Shown here: in pieces, positions 5,985-11,347 of the stretch
How positions within the stretch are numbered: position 1 is the first letter of the stretch
Layout of the letters: each line of letters opens with the position of its first letter
Source: JBFJWU01 sp041623475 [NCBI: bacterium]
GTDB taxonomy: Bacteria > J088
NCBI GenBank assembly: GCA_041623475.1
Contig: JBFJWU010000080.1
Location: 1-11,347 of the forward strand
Direction: 5' to 3'
Length of the DNA stretch: 11,347 nt
The notes under the pieces: generated by a model
The model's database searches: none
What the model saw: the letters and a program-made list of their open reading frames with translations, nothing else
Told to the model about the DNA's origin: nothing
Translations under genes and position numbers: made by a program

Positions 5985-7199
5985 ATGGCGACACCGGCAC
6001 AACAACTGCACCGCATTGAACTGGACCTGGTACCCGGTCGACCGGGGGCTTTGCAGACCGTTTTTGCGATTGGTTTCAGGCCGTTCTTCCTGATGGCAAC
6101 CGTCTTTGCGACGCTGGCAGTCGCGGTCTGGACCGGATTCCTGGCTACGGGAACGGGCGCTGGATTTTTCGGAACCTGGGGAATCCCCGGCTGGCACGGG
6201 CACGAGATGGTCTTCGGGTATGGCAGCGCCGTTGTTGTCGGGTTCCTGCTGACCGCAAGTGCGAACTGGACCGGCTTGGAGACCTTGCGTGGCTGGCCAC
6301 TGGCCGGCCTCTGCGGGCTGTGGCTGGGAGCCAGGGTGTTGGCCTGGTCCGGTATTGATCCGGTCTGGCCCGGCGCATTTGACTTCATGTTTATGCTTGC
6401 AGCCAGTATCGCTTTCGCTGATCCGGTTTTGCGAGCGGACAACCGGCGCAACCTGATCTTTGTCCCGTTCCTGGCGGTCCTGACGCTGGCAGGTGTGATT
6501 TCTGCCAGCGGTGCGGCGGCAGGGCAGCCGCATTGGACCCGGACGGGCAACCTGATGGGCCTGTGGTCGATCATTGGCATCCTGCTGATTGTTGCTGGCC
6601 GGGTCGTCCCGTTTTTTGCCGAGCGGGCGCTGGGAACCCGCATCCCGCGAGCACCGCGATTGGATCGTTATGTTCTGGGTGGGCATGTGGTTTGGGCGGC
6701 GGCACGGCTGACAGGTTTTGACCTTGGTGCAGCTGCGGTAGCGCTGGTGGTCGGTGGGGCCCTGATTATGCGGATCGTCCAGTGTTTCGACCGCGGGGTC
6801 CTGCAGGTTCCGTTACTGTGGATCCTGGTGGCAGGGCAGGCCCTGCTGGCATCTGCTTACCTGGTGGATGCCGCCGAAATAGCCGGGTGGTTCGTCCCGG
6901 GCGCGTCCATTCATCTGTTTACGATCGGGGGCATCGGCGTCTTTACCATCGGCATGATGGTGCGTGTGTCACTTGGGCACACGGGTCGGGCGTTGCGCGC
7001 CCAGCCAGCACACGTTGTCGCCTTTGTCGCCATTGTTGCTGCGGCGGTCATGCGACCGGCAGCGGTATCCGTTGGCGGTGATGCCGCGCGCTGGCTGATG
7101 CTGGGCAGTGGCGGGGCGTGGCTGGTGGCGTTTGCGAGTATCGCGATGTCGTTGGCGCCCCTGCTGTTGACCCCTCGCGTGGATGGGCGGCTGGTGTAG
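5985..7199 (+). CDS. nnrS: NnrS family membrane heme protein
   Basis: This inner-membrane protein of 404 residues is made almost entirely of hydrophobic helices (about 12). NnrS hallmarks are present: GFRPFFL near residue 30, [10 protein letters not shown] with His71 and His73, [12 protein letters not shown], and a C-terminal half with [26 protein letters not shown]. Characterised NnrS proteins bind heme and copper and protect against NO stress during denitrification; the exact reaction is unknown. I chose the ATG at 5985 over the upstream ATG at 5943 because the latter lies within the operator and the extra residues are atypical. No Shine-Dalgarno precedes 5985 and the predicted transcript starts there. 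The gene is 110 bases upstream of nirK with no clear terminator between, so it probably heads the nirK operon. Confidence 0.93.
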   Translation: MATPAQQLHRIELDLVPGRPGALQTVFAIGFRPFFLMATVFATLAVAVWTGFLATGTGAGFFGTWGIPGWHGHEMVFGYGSAVVVGFLLTASANWTGLETLRGWPLAGLCGLWLGARVLAWSGIDPVWPGAFDFMFMLAASIAFADPVLRADNRRNLIFVPFLAVLTLAGVISASGAAAGQPHWTRTGNLMGLWSIIGILLIVAGRVVPFFAERALGTRIPRAPRLDRYVLGGHVVWAAARLTGFDLGAAAVALVVGGALIMRIVQCFDRGVLQVPLLWILVAGQALLASAYLVDAAEIAGWFVPGASIHLFTIGGIGVFTIGMMVRVSLGHTGRALRAQPAHVVAFVAIVAAAVMRPAAVSVGGDAARWLMLGSGGAWLVAFASIAMSLAPLLLTPRVDGRLV

Positions 7200-7296
7200 C
7201 CGTGTGTTTTTCGGCCAAATTTTTCCAATCCAAACCTTCGGGCGCAGGCAGTTGGACGCCGCCGACCAAGCTCGAATTTGTCTTGTCCAATCGACC

Positions 7297-7303
7297 AAGG
7301 AGG
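7297..7303 (+). promoter_or_regulatory. nirK ribosome binding site
   Basis: AAGGAGG lies six bases before ATG 7310. It fixes the start there rather than at the longer in-frame opening from 7118, which runs inside nnrS. Its strength contrasts with the absent Shine-Dalgarno of nnrS. Confidence 0.85.
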
Positions 7304-7309
7304 ACCATC

Positions 7310-8428
7310 ATGATGTCGATTAATCCGTTCAAGGTGCTTGCAGCCGCCGTAGTGGTGTTTGTGGCATCGCCTGCCTGGTCAGAGGAATACAAACCTTTGA
7401 CCGAAGAGAAGATTGCAAAACTGGCCAGGGTCAAGCAAAAGCTGGTGCCCCCGCCGGCGTTTCCGGCACACGAGCAGACCGCCAAGGATTTCAAGGTGGT
7501 TGAGGTCGATCTGCCAATCATCGAAAAAGAAATCGTCATTGACGATTCCGGTACCAAAGTCTGGGCGTTTACGTACAACGGGTCAGTGCCCGGTCCGATG
7601 ATCGTTGTCCACGAGGGCGACTATCTGGAGTTTACGCTGCGCAACATCAAGACCAACCTGCTGGGGCATAACATCGATTTCCATGCGTCGACAGGCGCCC
7701 TGGGCGCCGGTGCGATTTCGCACGTGGCCCCCGGCGAAGAGGTCAAGATCAGGTTCCGGGCGACCAAAGCCGGAACATTTGTCTATCATTGTGCGCCCGG
7801 TGGAACGATGATCCCCTGGCATGTCGTACGAGGTATGAACGGCGCAATCACCGTGCTGCCCCGTGACGGGCTCCGCGATGACCGTGGCAAGCAGATTACG
7901 TATGACAAGGCCTACTATATCGGCGAGCAGGACTTTTACGTCAAGCAAGGCGAAAACGGCATCTACAAGTCATACGAAAACGCCGTTGCCGGAATGGCCG
8001 ACGATATGGAAGTCATGCGAACGCTGATCCCGTCCCATATCGTTTTCAACGGTAAGGTCGGTGCCTTGACCGGTGACAACGCGATGACCGCCAATGTCGG
8101 CGACACGGTTCTGTTTGTCCACAGCCAGGCCAACTACGACACCCGGCCGCACATTATCGGCGGGCATGGGGATTATGTCTGGGAGCGCGGCTCATTCGAC
8201 GACAAACCCGAGACCGATCTGGAAACCTGGTTCATTGCCGGTGGCAGTGCCGGCGCCGCGATTTATACATTCCGGCAGCCGGGCATTTACGCCTATGTGA
8301 ACCATAACCTGATCGAGGCCGTCATCAAGGGTGCAACAGCACACATCAAGGTCGAAGGCGAATGGGACGACGACCTGATGAAGGTGTTGTCCAAGCCCAA
8401 GGGCAAGAAAGCGCCCGCAGAGCACTGA
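7310..8428 (+). CDS. nirK: copper-containing nitrite reductase NirK
   Basis: The protein has 372 residues. A Sec signal peptide (residues 1-24, ending SPAWS) is followed by two cupredoxin domains. NirK reduces nitrite to NO in the periplasm as a trimer. All ligands are visible: type 1 Cu His120, Cys161, His171 and Met176; type 2 Cu His125, His160 and His332. The catalytic Asp123 (HNIDFH) and the active-site His of [12 protein letters not shown] (281-292) are present too. The loop [11 protein letters not shown] is one residue longer between Cys161 and His171 than in the Alcaligenes/Achromobacter proteins as I remember them. There is no C-terminal cytochrome or cupredoxin extension, so an external donor is needed. 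It is flanked by nnrS and nirV in one orientation, consistent with an NO/nitrite-responsive operon. Confidence 0.97.
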   Translation: MMSINPFKVLAAAVVVFVASPAWSEEYKPLTEEKIAKLARVKQKLVPPPAFPAHEQTAKDFKVVEVDLPIIEKEIVIDDSGTKVWAFTYNGSVPGPMIVVHEGDYLEFTLRNIKTNLLGHNIDFHASTGALGAGAISHVAPGEEVKIRFRATKAGTFVYHCAPGGTMIPWHVVRGMNGAITVLPRDGLRDDRGKQITYDKAYYIGEQDFYVKQGENGIYKSYENAVAGMADDMEVMRTLIPSHIVFNGKVGALTGDNAMTANVGDTVLFVHSQANYDTRPHIIGGHGDYVWERGSFDDKPETDLETWFIAGGSAGAAIYTFRQPGIYAYVNHNLIEAVIKGATAHIKVEGEWDDDLMKVLSKPKGKKAPAEH

Positions 8429-8467
8429 TCGCGGGCTGCATGTGACCGGCGAAACCCGGAGTTTGCA

Positions 8468-9259
8468 TTGAGGCACTTCGTTGCCAATGGACTCCGGGTT
8501 TCGTTTGTCCTGTGCATGGGGTTGTCTTTTCTGGCGGCCGGCGCGCCGGCCAGAGGTGCCAGCGCCGTGCCCGATTATCCCGTTGTGCTGGTCCCGGCCG
8601 GGGAGATGAGCTACGACATTCCCGTGCCCAGTTACGAGGGCGTCAGTTATGTCAATGTCCAGATCCGCATCGATCGGCCATTCCGGATTGGCAGGTACGA
8701 GGTGTCCGTGGGGCAATGGAACGCCTGCGCCGACGACGGTTGGTGCCAGGCGCGCCCCGAGTTGGCTGACCCCGACCGGCAGTCGCACCCCATGGTCAAG
8801 GTTACCTGGCACGATGCGTGGCGATTCGCGCGTTGGCTGTCATCCAGGACCGGACAGACATACCGGTTGCCCACTGAACACGAATGGTTCTACGCGGCGA
8901 ATGTTGGCCAGTACCGGCGCGAACAAAGCCTGACCTATGACTACGCCAACCTGGAACAGATTCGCCAGACGCCCAAGATCACCTATCCGGTGGGTACATT
9001 CGGTGCCAACGAATGGGGCATCTTTGATGTCTCCGGCAACGTCTGGGAATGGACATTGGCCTGTTATGCACTGGACCAGGATGTCCTGCGCCTGCCACAG
9101 CGGGCGAGCGAATTGAATGACCCGTCGCGCTGTGCGACCCGGATCACCGGTGGCGAGCATCGGGCCCACGTACCTGATTTCATTGCTGATACCTATAACG
9201 GCGGCTGCGCTGCACTGAAACCCGCCGCCAACCTGGGCTTTCGCCTGGTGTTGGAATAA
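8468..9259 (+). CDS. nirV: NirV-like formylglycine-generating-enzyme-fold protein
   Basis: This exported protein of 263 residues has the FGE/SUMF1 fold. Motifs run in family order: VVLVPAGEM (39-47), MVKVTWHDAWRFARWLS (109-125), YRLPTEHEWFYAA (132-144), FGANEWGIFDVSGNVWEWT (178-196) and NLGFRLV (255-261). An FGE-like gene directly after nirK is the known nirKV arrangement; the role of NirV is not established. The usual FGE catalytic Cys pair is not evident: the C-terminal segment has one Cys (Cys247 in GGCAAL), so formylglycine formation is unlikely. The start is TTG at 8468, with GGAG at 8458-8461. Starting there completes a signal peptide (MRHFVANGLR, a hydrophobic stretch, then ARGASA), whereas the ATG at 8516 would remove its basic n-region. 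It lies 39 bases after nirK and 15 before the SCO gene. Confidence 0.85.
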   Translation: MRHFVANGLRVSFVLCMGLSFLAAGAPARGASAVPDYPVVLVPAGEMSYDIPVPSYEGVSYVNVQIRIDRPFRIGRYEVSVGQWNACADDGWCQARPELADPDRQSHPMVKVTWHDAWRFARWLSSRTGQTYRLPTEHEWFYAANVGQYRREQSLTYDYANLEQIRQTPKITYPVGTFGANEWGIFDVSGNVWEWTLACYALDQDVLRLPQRASELNDPSRCATRITGGEHRAHVPDFIADTYNGGCAALKPAANLGFRLVLE

Positions 9260-9261
9260 GC

Positions 9262-9267
9262 AGGAGG
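9262..9267 (+). promoter_or_regulatory. ribosome binding site of the second SCO gene
   Basis: AGGAGG lies seven bases before ATG 9275 and sits right after the nirV stop. It supports this start and operonic translation. Confidence 0.8.
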
Positions 9268-9274
9268 ACAATCG

Positions 9275-9922
9275 ATGAACTTGATGACAAAGCCCAGGCC
9301 GGCAATGGTCGCACCGCTGCTGGTTGTCGCTGCCCTGGTACTGGTGCCTGGCGTTGGCCACAATGGCCACCCGCACCATCACCACAGTGACCATGCCACC
9401 GCGCCCGTCCCACCGCTGCCGATCCAGGCCGAGCTGATTACCGGTAACTTTTCACTGGTCAATGTCCGCACCGGCGAGCAGGTCACCCAGAATACGTTCA
9501 GCGGGCGACATCGACTGGTCTTTTTTGGCTTTACCAGCTGTGGAACGATCTGCCCGATCGGGTTGGCGGTGCTGGGGCAGGTAATAAAGATCCTGTCGGA
9601 AAAGCGGGTCGACGTTGTGCCGATCTTTATTACAATCGATCCCCGACGGGATACGCCGGAAAAGATGAAGACCTATATGGACCATTTTGACCCGGCAATC
9701 ATTGGGCTCAGCGGCACGGCCGGACAGGTCGACCAGGCAATGCAGGCGTTTCGCATCGAGGCCCACCTGATCGGCAATTTGTCAGACGACAACTACCAGT
9801 TCGATCATCCCGGCATCTTCATGTTGATGGGTCCGGACGGCGGGTACGTTGACAGCATGCCCAGCTCGGGCGACCCCGATGCACTGGCAGGCCGGATCGA
9901 ACAGGTGGTCGGGCAAGACTGA
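9275..9922 (+). CDS. SCO1/SenC/PrrC family copper chaperone
   Basis: The protein has 215 residues. One N-terminal hydrophobic segment (about 9-28) serves as signal or anchor, followed by a His-rich linker (HNGHPHHHHSDHA, 29-41) and a thioredoxin-like SCO domain. The copper site is complete: Cys89-G-T-I-Cys93 and His178 (FDHPGIFML), with TIDPRRDTP as the SCO loop. It probably binds Cu in the periplasm. Placement after nirK and nirV suggests delivery to NirK or to the CuA site of the NOR. The His-rich segment may be an extra metal-capture region. It differs from the SCO at 1499-2416, which has additional TM helices and no His-rich stretch, so the two are not a recent duplication. Confidence 0.9.
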   Translation: MNLMTKPRPAMVAPLLVVAALVLVPGVGHNGHPHHHHSDHATAPVPPLPIQAELITGNFSLVNVRTGEQVTQNTFSGRHRLVFFGFTSCGTICPIGLAVLGQVIKILSEKRVDVVPIFITIDPRRDTPEKMKTYMDHFDPAIIGLSGTAGQVDQAMQAFRIEAHLIGNLSDDNYQFDHPGIFMLMGPDGGYVDSMPSSGDPDALAGRIEQVVGQD

Positions 9923-9940
9923 GGGGCGTCATCGACCGTT

Positions 9941-9962
9941 GTGCCGCTGGCACGCATTTTTT
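9941..9962 (+). terminator. possible weak terminator after the SCO gene
   Basis: GTGCC at 9941-9945 and GGCAC at 9949-9953 form a five-pair stem around GCT. After GCA comes a run of six T (9957-9962). The stem is short, so termination would be partial. It could end or attenuate the nnrS-nirK-nirV-sco transcript 19 bases past the SCO stop. Confidence 0.35.
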
Positions 9963-9970
9963 GCGACAAT
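9962..9970 (+). promoter_or_regulatory. possible extended -10 promoter for the reductase gene
   Basis: TGCGACAAT has a TGn extended -10 motif followed by GACAAT (4 of 6 bases of TATAAT). It ends six bases before GTG 9977, so transcription would begin at the start codon. TTGTGC at 9939-9944 is a poorly spaced -35. The call is tentative. Confidence 0.25.
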
Positions 9971-9976
9971 ACCGCC

Positions 9977-10525
9977 GTGCGCGTATCGGTTTACATTGCG
10001 GCCAGCCTGGACGGATATATCGCCCGGGCTGACGGCGGCCTGGACTGGCTGACCAACCACCCGGTCATACCCGGCGAGGATTTCGGCTACGGCGAGTTCA
10101 TCGATTCGGTTGACGGCCTGGTGATCGGGCGGCACACGTACGAAACGGTGGCAGGATTTCCGGACTGGCCCTACGCCGGCAAGCCAGTGGTCGTCATGTC
10201 GCAGACTCTGCGCGCGCTGCCTGATGACCACGATGGATCCGTCCGTCTGTTTTCGGGAACCGTCCGGGCGCTCTATGAGCAACTAACGGCGGCCGGGCAT
10301 CAGCGGATTTACCTGGATGGTGGTCGACTGATCCAGTCGTTCCTGCGGTCAGGTCTGGTGACAGACCTGACGATTAACCGTGTTCCGGTGTTGCTTGGCG
10401 CCGGAGTGCCGCTGTTCGCGTCGCTGGATCAGGATATCCCGTTGGACCACGTTCAAACGGCCAGTTACGAAAACGGCTTTGTTATTTCGAGATACCGGAC
10501 GATCCCGGACAGTCCCGTCATCTAG
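9977..10525 (+). CDS. dihydrofolate reductase / RibD C-terminal domain family protein
   Basis: This cytoplasmic protein of 182 residues is a single Rossmann-like RibD-C domain. Family features: VSVYIAASLDGYIA at the N-terminus, GGLDWL, DGLVIGRHTYETV (near 45-57), KPVVVMSQTL, RIYLDGGRLIQSFLRSGLVTDLTINRVPVLLGAGVPLF, and a C-terminal strand (GFVISRY). Members are probable NAD(P)H-dependent reductases of pterin or flavin-related substrates; the substrate is not predictable. The start is taken as GTG 9977, where the family's N-terminal strand begins; GTG 9941 is an in-frame alternative that adds 12 atypical residues and lies in the hairpin. It is 54 bases after the SCO gene. It may be a bystander or share the operon. 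No Shine-Dalgarno precedes 9977. Confidence 0.8.
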   Translation: MRVSVYIAASLDGYIARADGGLDWLTNHPVIPGEDFGYGEFIDSVDGLVIGRHTYETVAGFPDWPYAGKPVVVMSQTLRALPDDHDGSVRLFSGTVRALYEQLTAAGHQRIYLDGGRLIQSFLRSGLVTDLTINRVPVLLGAGVPLFASLDQDIPLDHVQTASYENGFVISRYRTIPDSPVI

Positions 10526-10729
10526 TTCTATTCTTGGCAGCCTGGTTCTGTTTGTTGACCGGGTGGCCGCAAATCGGATGCGATCTAAACCACTTTCGCG
10601 GATCGACGCGTATTGCGGCGACAGATTGCAGGTAGCTTTTTTCAGCAGCCTCCGATGCGTATCCTGCTGATCCAGTGATCACGATTCCGGTCTTGTTGCA
10701 GGCCGGCCCGGACCACACAGGTTCAAAAA

Positions 10730-10771
10730 TAGACATAAATCAATGAATTTCAACACCAGTCCGGCTACCCT
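10730..10771 (+). promoter_or_regulatory. candidate DNR/FNR-type promoter of the outer-membrane protein gene
   Basis: TAGACATAAATCAA (10730-10743) combines a TaGAC half with an ATCAA half at N4 spacing. Exactly 22 bases follow before TACCCT (10766-10771), the same geometry as the nnrS promoter (22 bases, TATCCT). The start of transcription would be about 10778, giving a 37-base leader with a good Shine-Dalgarno. The box is imperfect, so confidence is moderate. Confidence 0.35.
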
Positions 10772-10802
10772 TGATCCCAAGGTTGGAAGCGAACGTGCGA
10801 GT

Positions 10803-10809
10803 AAGGAGG
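10803..10809 (+). promoter_or_regulatory. ribosome binding site of the terminal gene
   Basis: AAGGAGG lies five bases before ATG 10815 and decides the start of the truncated gene. Confidence 0.8.
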
Positions 10810-10814
10810 ATCCG

Positions 10815-11347
10815 ATGGCCTACCGTAATGTATGCGATCAACCGTCCCGCCGACTCCGGTTGAGCGGTTTCGGAATCGCCCGGGCCAGTATCGTCCTGTA
10901 CGGGACAGTCGTCATGTTCGGGACTTTGGTCGCTGCGTCCGAGCTGGACCTCGAGACACTTGCTGATATCGATGTGATCGAAACGCAAGCGATTGATGTT
11001 CATACTGCGGTCGGCATCCACCGGCATTATGCAGATGAATTCATGGTGTCCTACAAGGTCAAACACATGAGCATGGCCGGTAATCTAAAGGGGACGAGCA
11101 ATCTGTCTGTTCGGGATGTCCTTGATACGTACTTGATTGCGCCCGAAGCCATGACCATGACAATGCACATGTTGGGTGTAATGTATGCACCTTCGGACCG
11201 GGTGACGTTAATGGCAATGGTCCCGTTCGTCGACCTTGAAATGGACCACGTCACACGAAGCGGAAGCAAATTCACCGCAAAAAGCAAAGGTCCTGGTGAT
11301 GCTGGTATTGGCAGCGTGGTCAGTTGGAATACTGGCATCGATATTCG
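10815..11347 (+). CDS. probable outer-membrane beta-barrel protein, 3' truncated
   Basis: The frame is open for 177 codons to the window edge. A long N-terminal region with a hydrophobic core (about 23-41, ending TLVAAS) looks like a signal peptide. The mature part contains amphipathic strand-like segments rich in Met and His: FMVSYKVKHMSMAGNL, APEAMTMTMHMLGVMYAP, VTLMAMVPFVDLEMDHV, then GPGDAGIGSVVSW. This resembles a family of conserved outer-membrane 'transporter' proteins (phenol-degradation MetA-like barrels) that I recall near copper and SCO genes. The Met/His richness fits a Cu(I)-related surface but no function is established. The start has a strong Shine-Dalgarno, and a candidate DNR-type promoter lies upstream, tying it tentatively to the denitrification regulon. 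Confidence 0.75.
   Translation, partial: MAYRNVCDQPSRRLRLSGFGIARASIVLYGTVVMFGTLVAASELDLETLADIDVIETQAIDVHTAVGIHRHYADEFMVSYKVKHMSMAGNLKGTSNLSVRDVLDTYLIAPEAMTMTMHMLGVMYAPSDRVTLMAMVPFVDLEMDHVTRSGSKFTAKSKGPGDAGIGSVVSWNTGIDI

Larger units (their letters stand above)
10526..10814. other. intergenic region of 289 bases
   Basis: No convincing gene was found. The codon-like openings here have atypical composition and match no family I know. The second half is more AT-rich and carries the operator and -10 described next. No convincing intrinsic terminator follows the reductase gene, although a T-run occurs near 10637. Confidence 0.5.

Noticed and set aside
7289-7299. Possible FNR-type box just before nirK
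   Set aside because: The TTG and CAA halves are ten bases apart rather than eight, the inner bases are not symmetric, and the site overlaps the Shine-Dalgarno.
8536-8551. Perfect 16-bp GC palindrome (GGCCGGCGCGCCGGCC)
   Set aside because: It lies inside the nirV signal peptide coding region and encodes Ala/Gly/Pro codons expected there; GC-rich codon choice explains it.
10518-10736. 72-codon minus-strand frame in the intergenic region
   Set aside because: No recognised domain, no Shine-Dalgarno, and it runs into the preceding gene's end; it could be a remnant but nothing supports that.

Overview
The window looks like a bacterial chromosomal segment of moderately high GC with ordinary bacterial gene structure. 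It carries a compact nitrite-to-nitrous-oxide denitrification island. The gene set (NirK, NirV, NnrS, a DNR-like Crp/Fnr regulator, SCO proteins, DUF2249) is typical of Pseudomonadota (Proteobacteria), most likely gamma or beta. No rRNA or other taxonomic marker is present, so this is an inference. No nitrate reductase, nitrous oxide reductase, tRNA, mobile element or CRISPR array was seen.

Layout: (1) 1-2416, plus strand: the 3' part of a heme-copper oxidase-superfamily subunit I of the B (ba3-like) family. Its active-site tyrosine is replaced by glutamine, as expected for an NO reductase (sNOR-like). It is followed 13 bases later by a SCO/SenC copper chaperone fused to an N-terminal membrane domain. 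(2) 2417-2553: a convergent gap. (3) 2554-4714, minus strand: a fusion of cytochrome b, a 2[4Fe-4S] ferredoxin and an MvhD-like iron-sulfur domain, overlapping an unrecognised membrane-anchored 177-aa protein. (4) 4715-4874: a divergent regulatory region with a 28-bp perfect-arm palindrome, leading to a DUF2249 protein (4875-5159). (5) 5175-5873, minus strand: a Crp/Fnr-family regulator of DNR type without FNR cluster cysteines. (6) 5985-10525, plus strand: nnrS, nirK, nirV, a second SCO gene and a RibD-C/DHFR-like reductase, probably one or two transcripts. (7) 10526-10814: an intergenic region with a candidate operator. (8) 10815-end: a truncated gene for a probable outer-membrane protein rich in Met and His.

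How the genes fit together: NirK reduces nitrite to NO in the periplasm and the NOR-like enzyme reduces NO to N2O in the inner membrane. The two SCO proteins probably deliver copper, to the CuA site of the NOR partner subunit and perhaps to NirK. NnrS and DUF2249 are NO-response partners. The cytochrome b/ferredoxin/MvhD protein is a candidate electron conduit between quinones and a soluble partner. Three candidate operators with (T)TGAC-N4-GTCA-like halves, at 4796, 5936 and 10730, sit 22-23 bases upstream of -10-like hexamers. That is the class II FNR/DNR promoter geometry and suggests one NO- or oxygen-responsive regulon. At two of these promoters the predicted transcript begins at or within a base or two of an ATG, suggesting leaderless translation.
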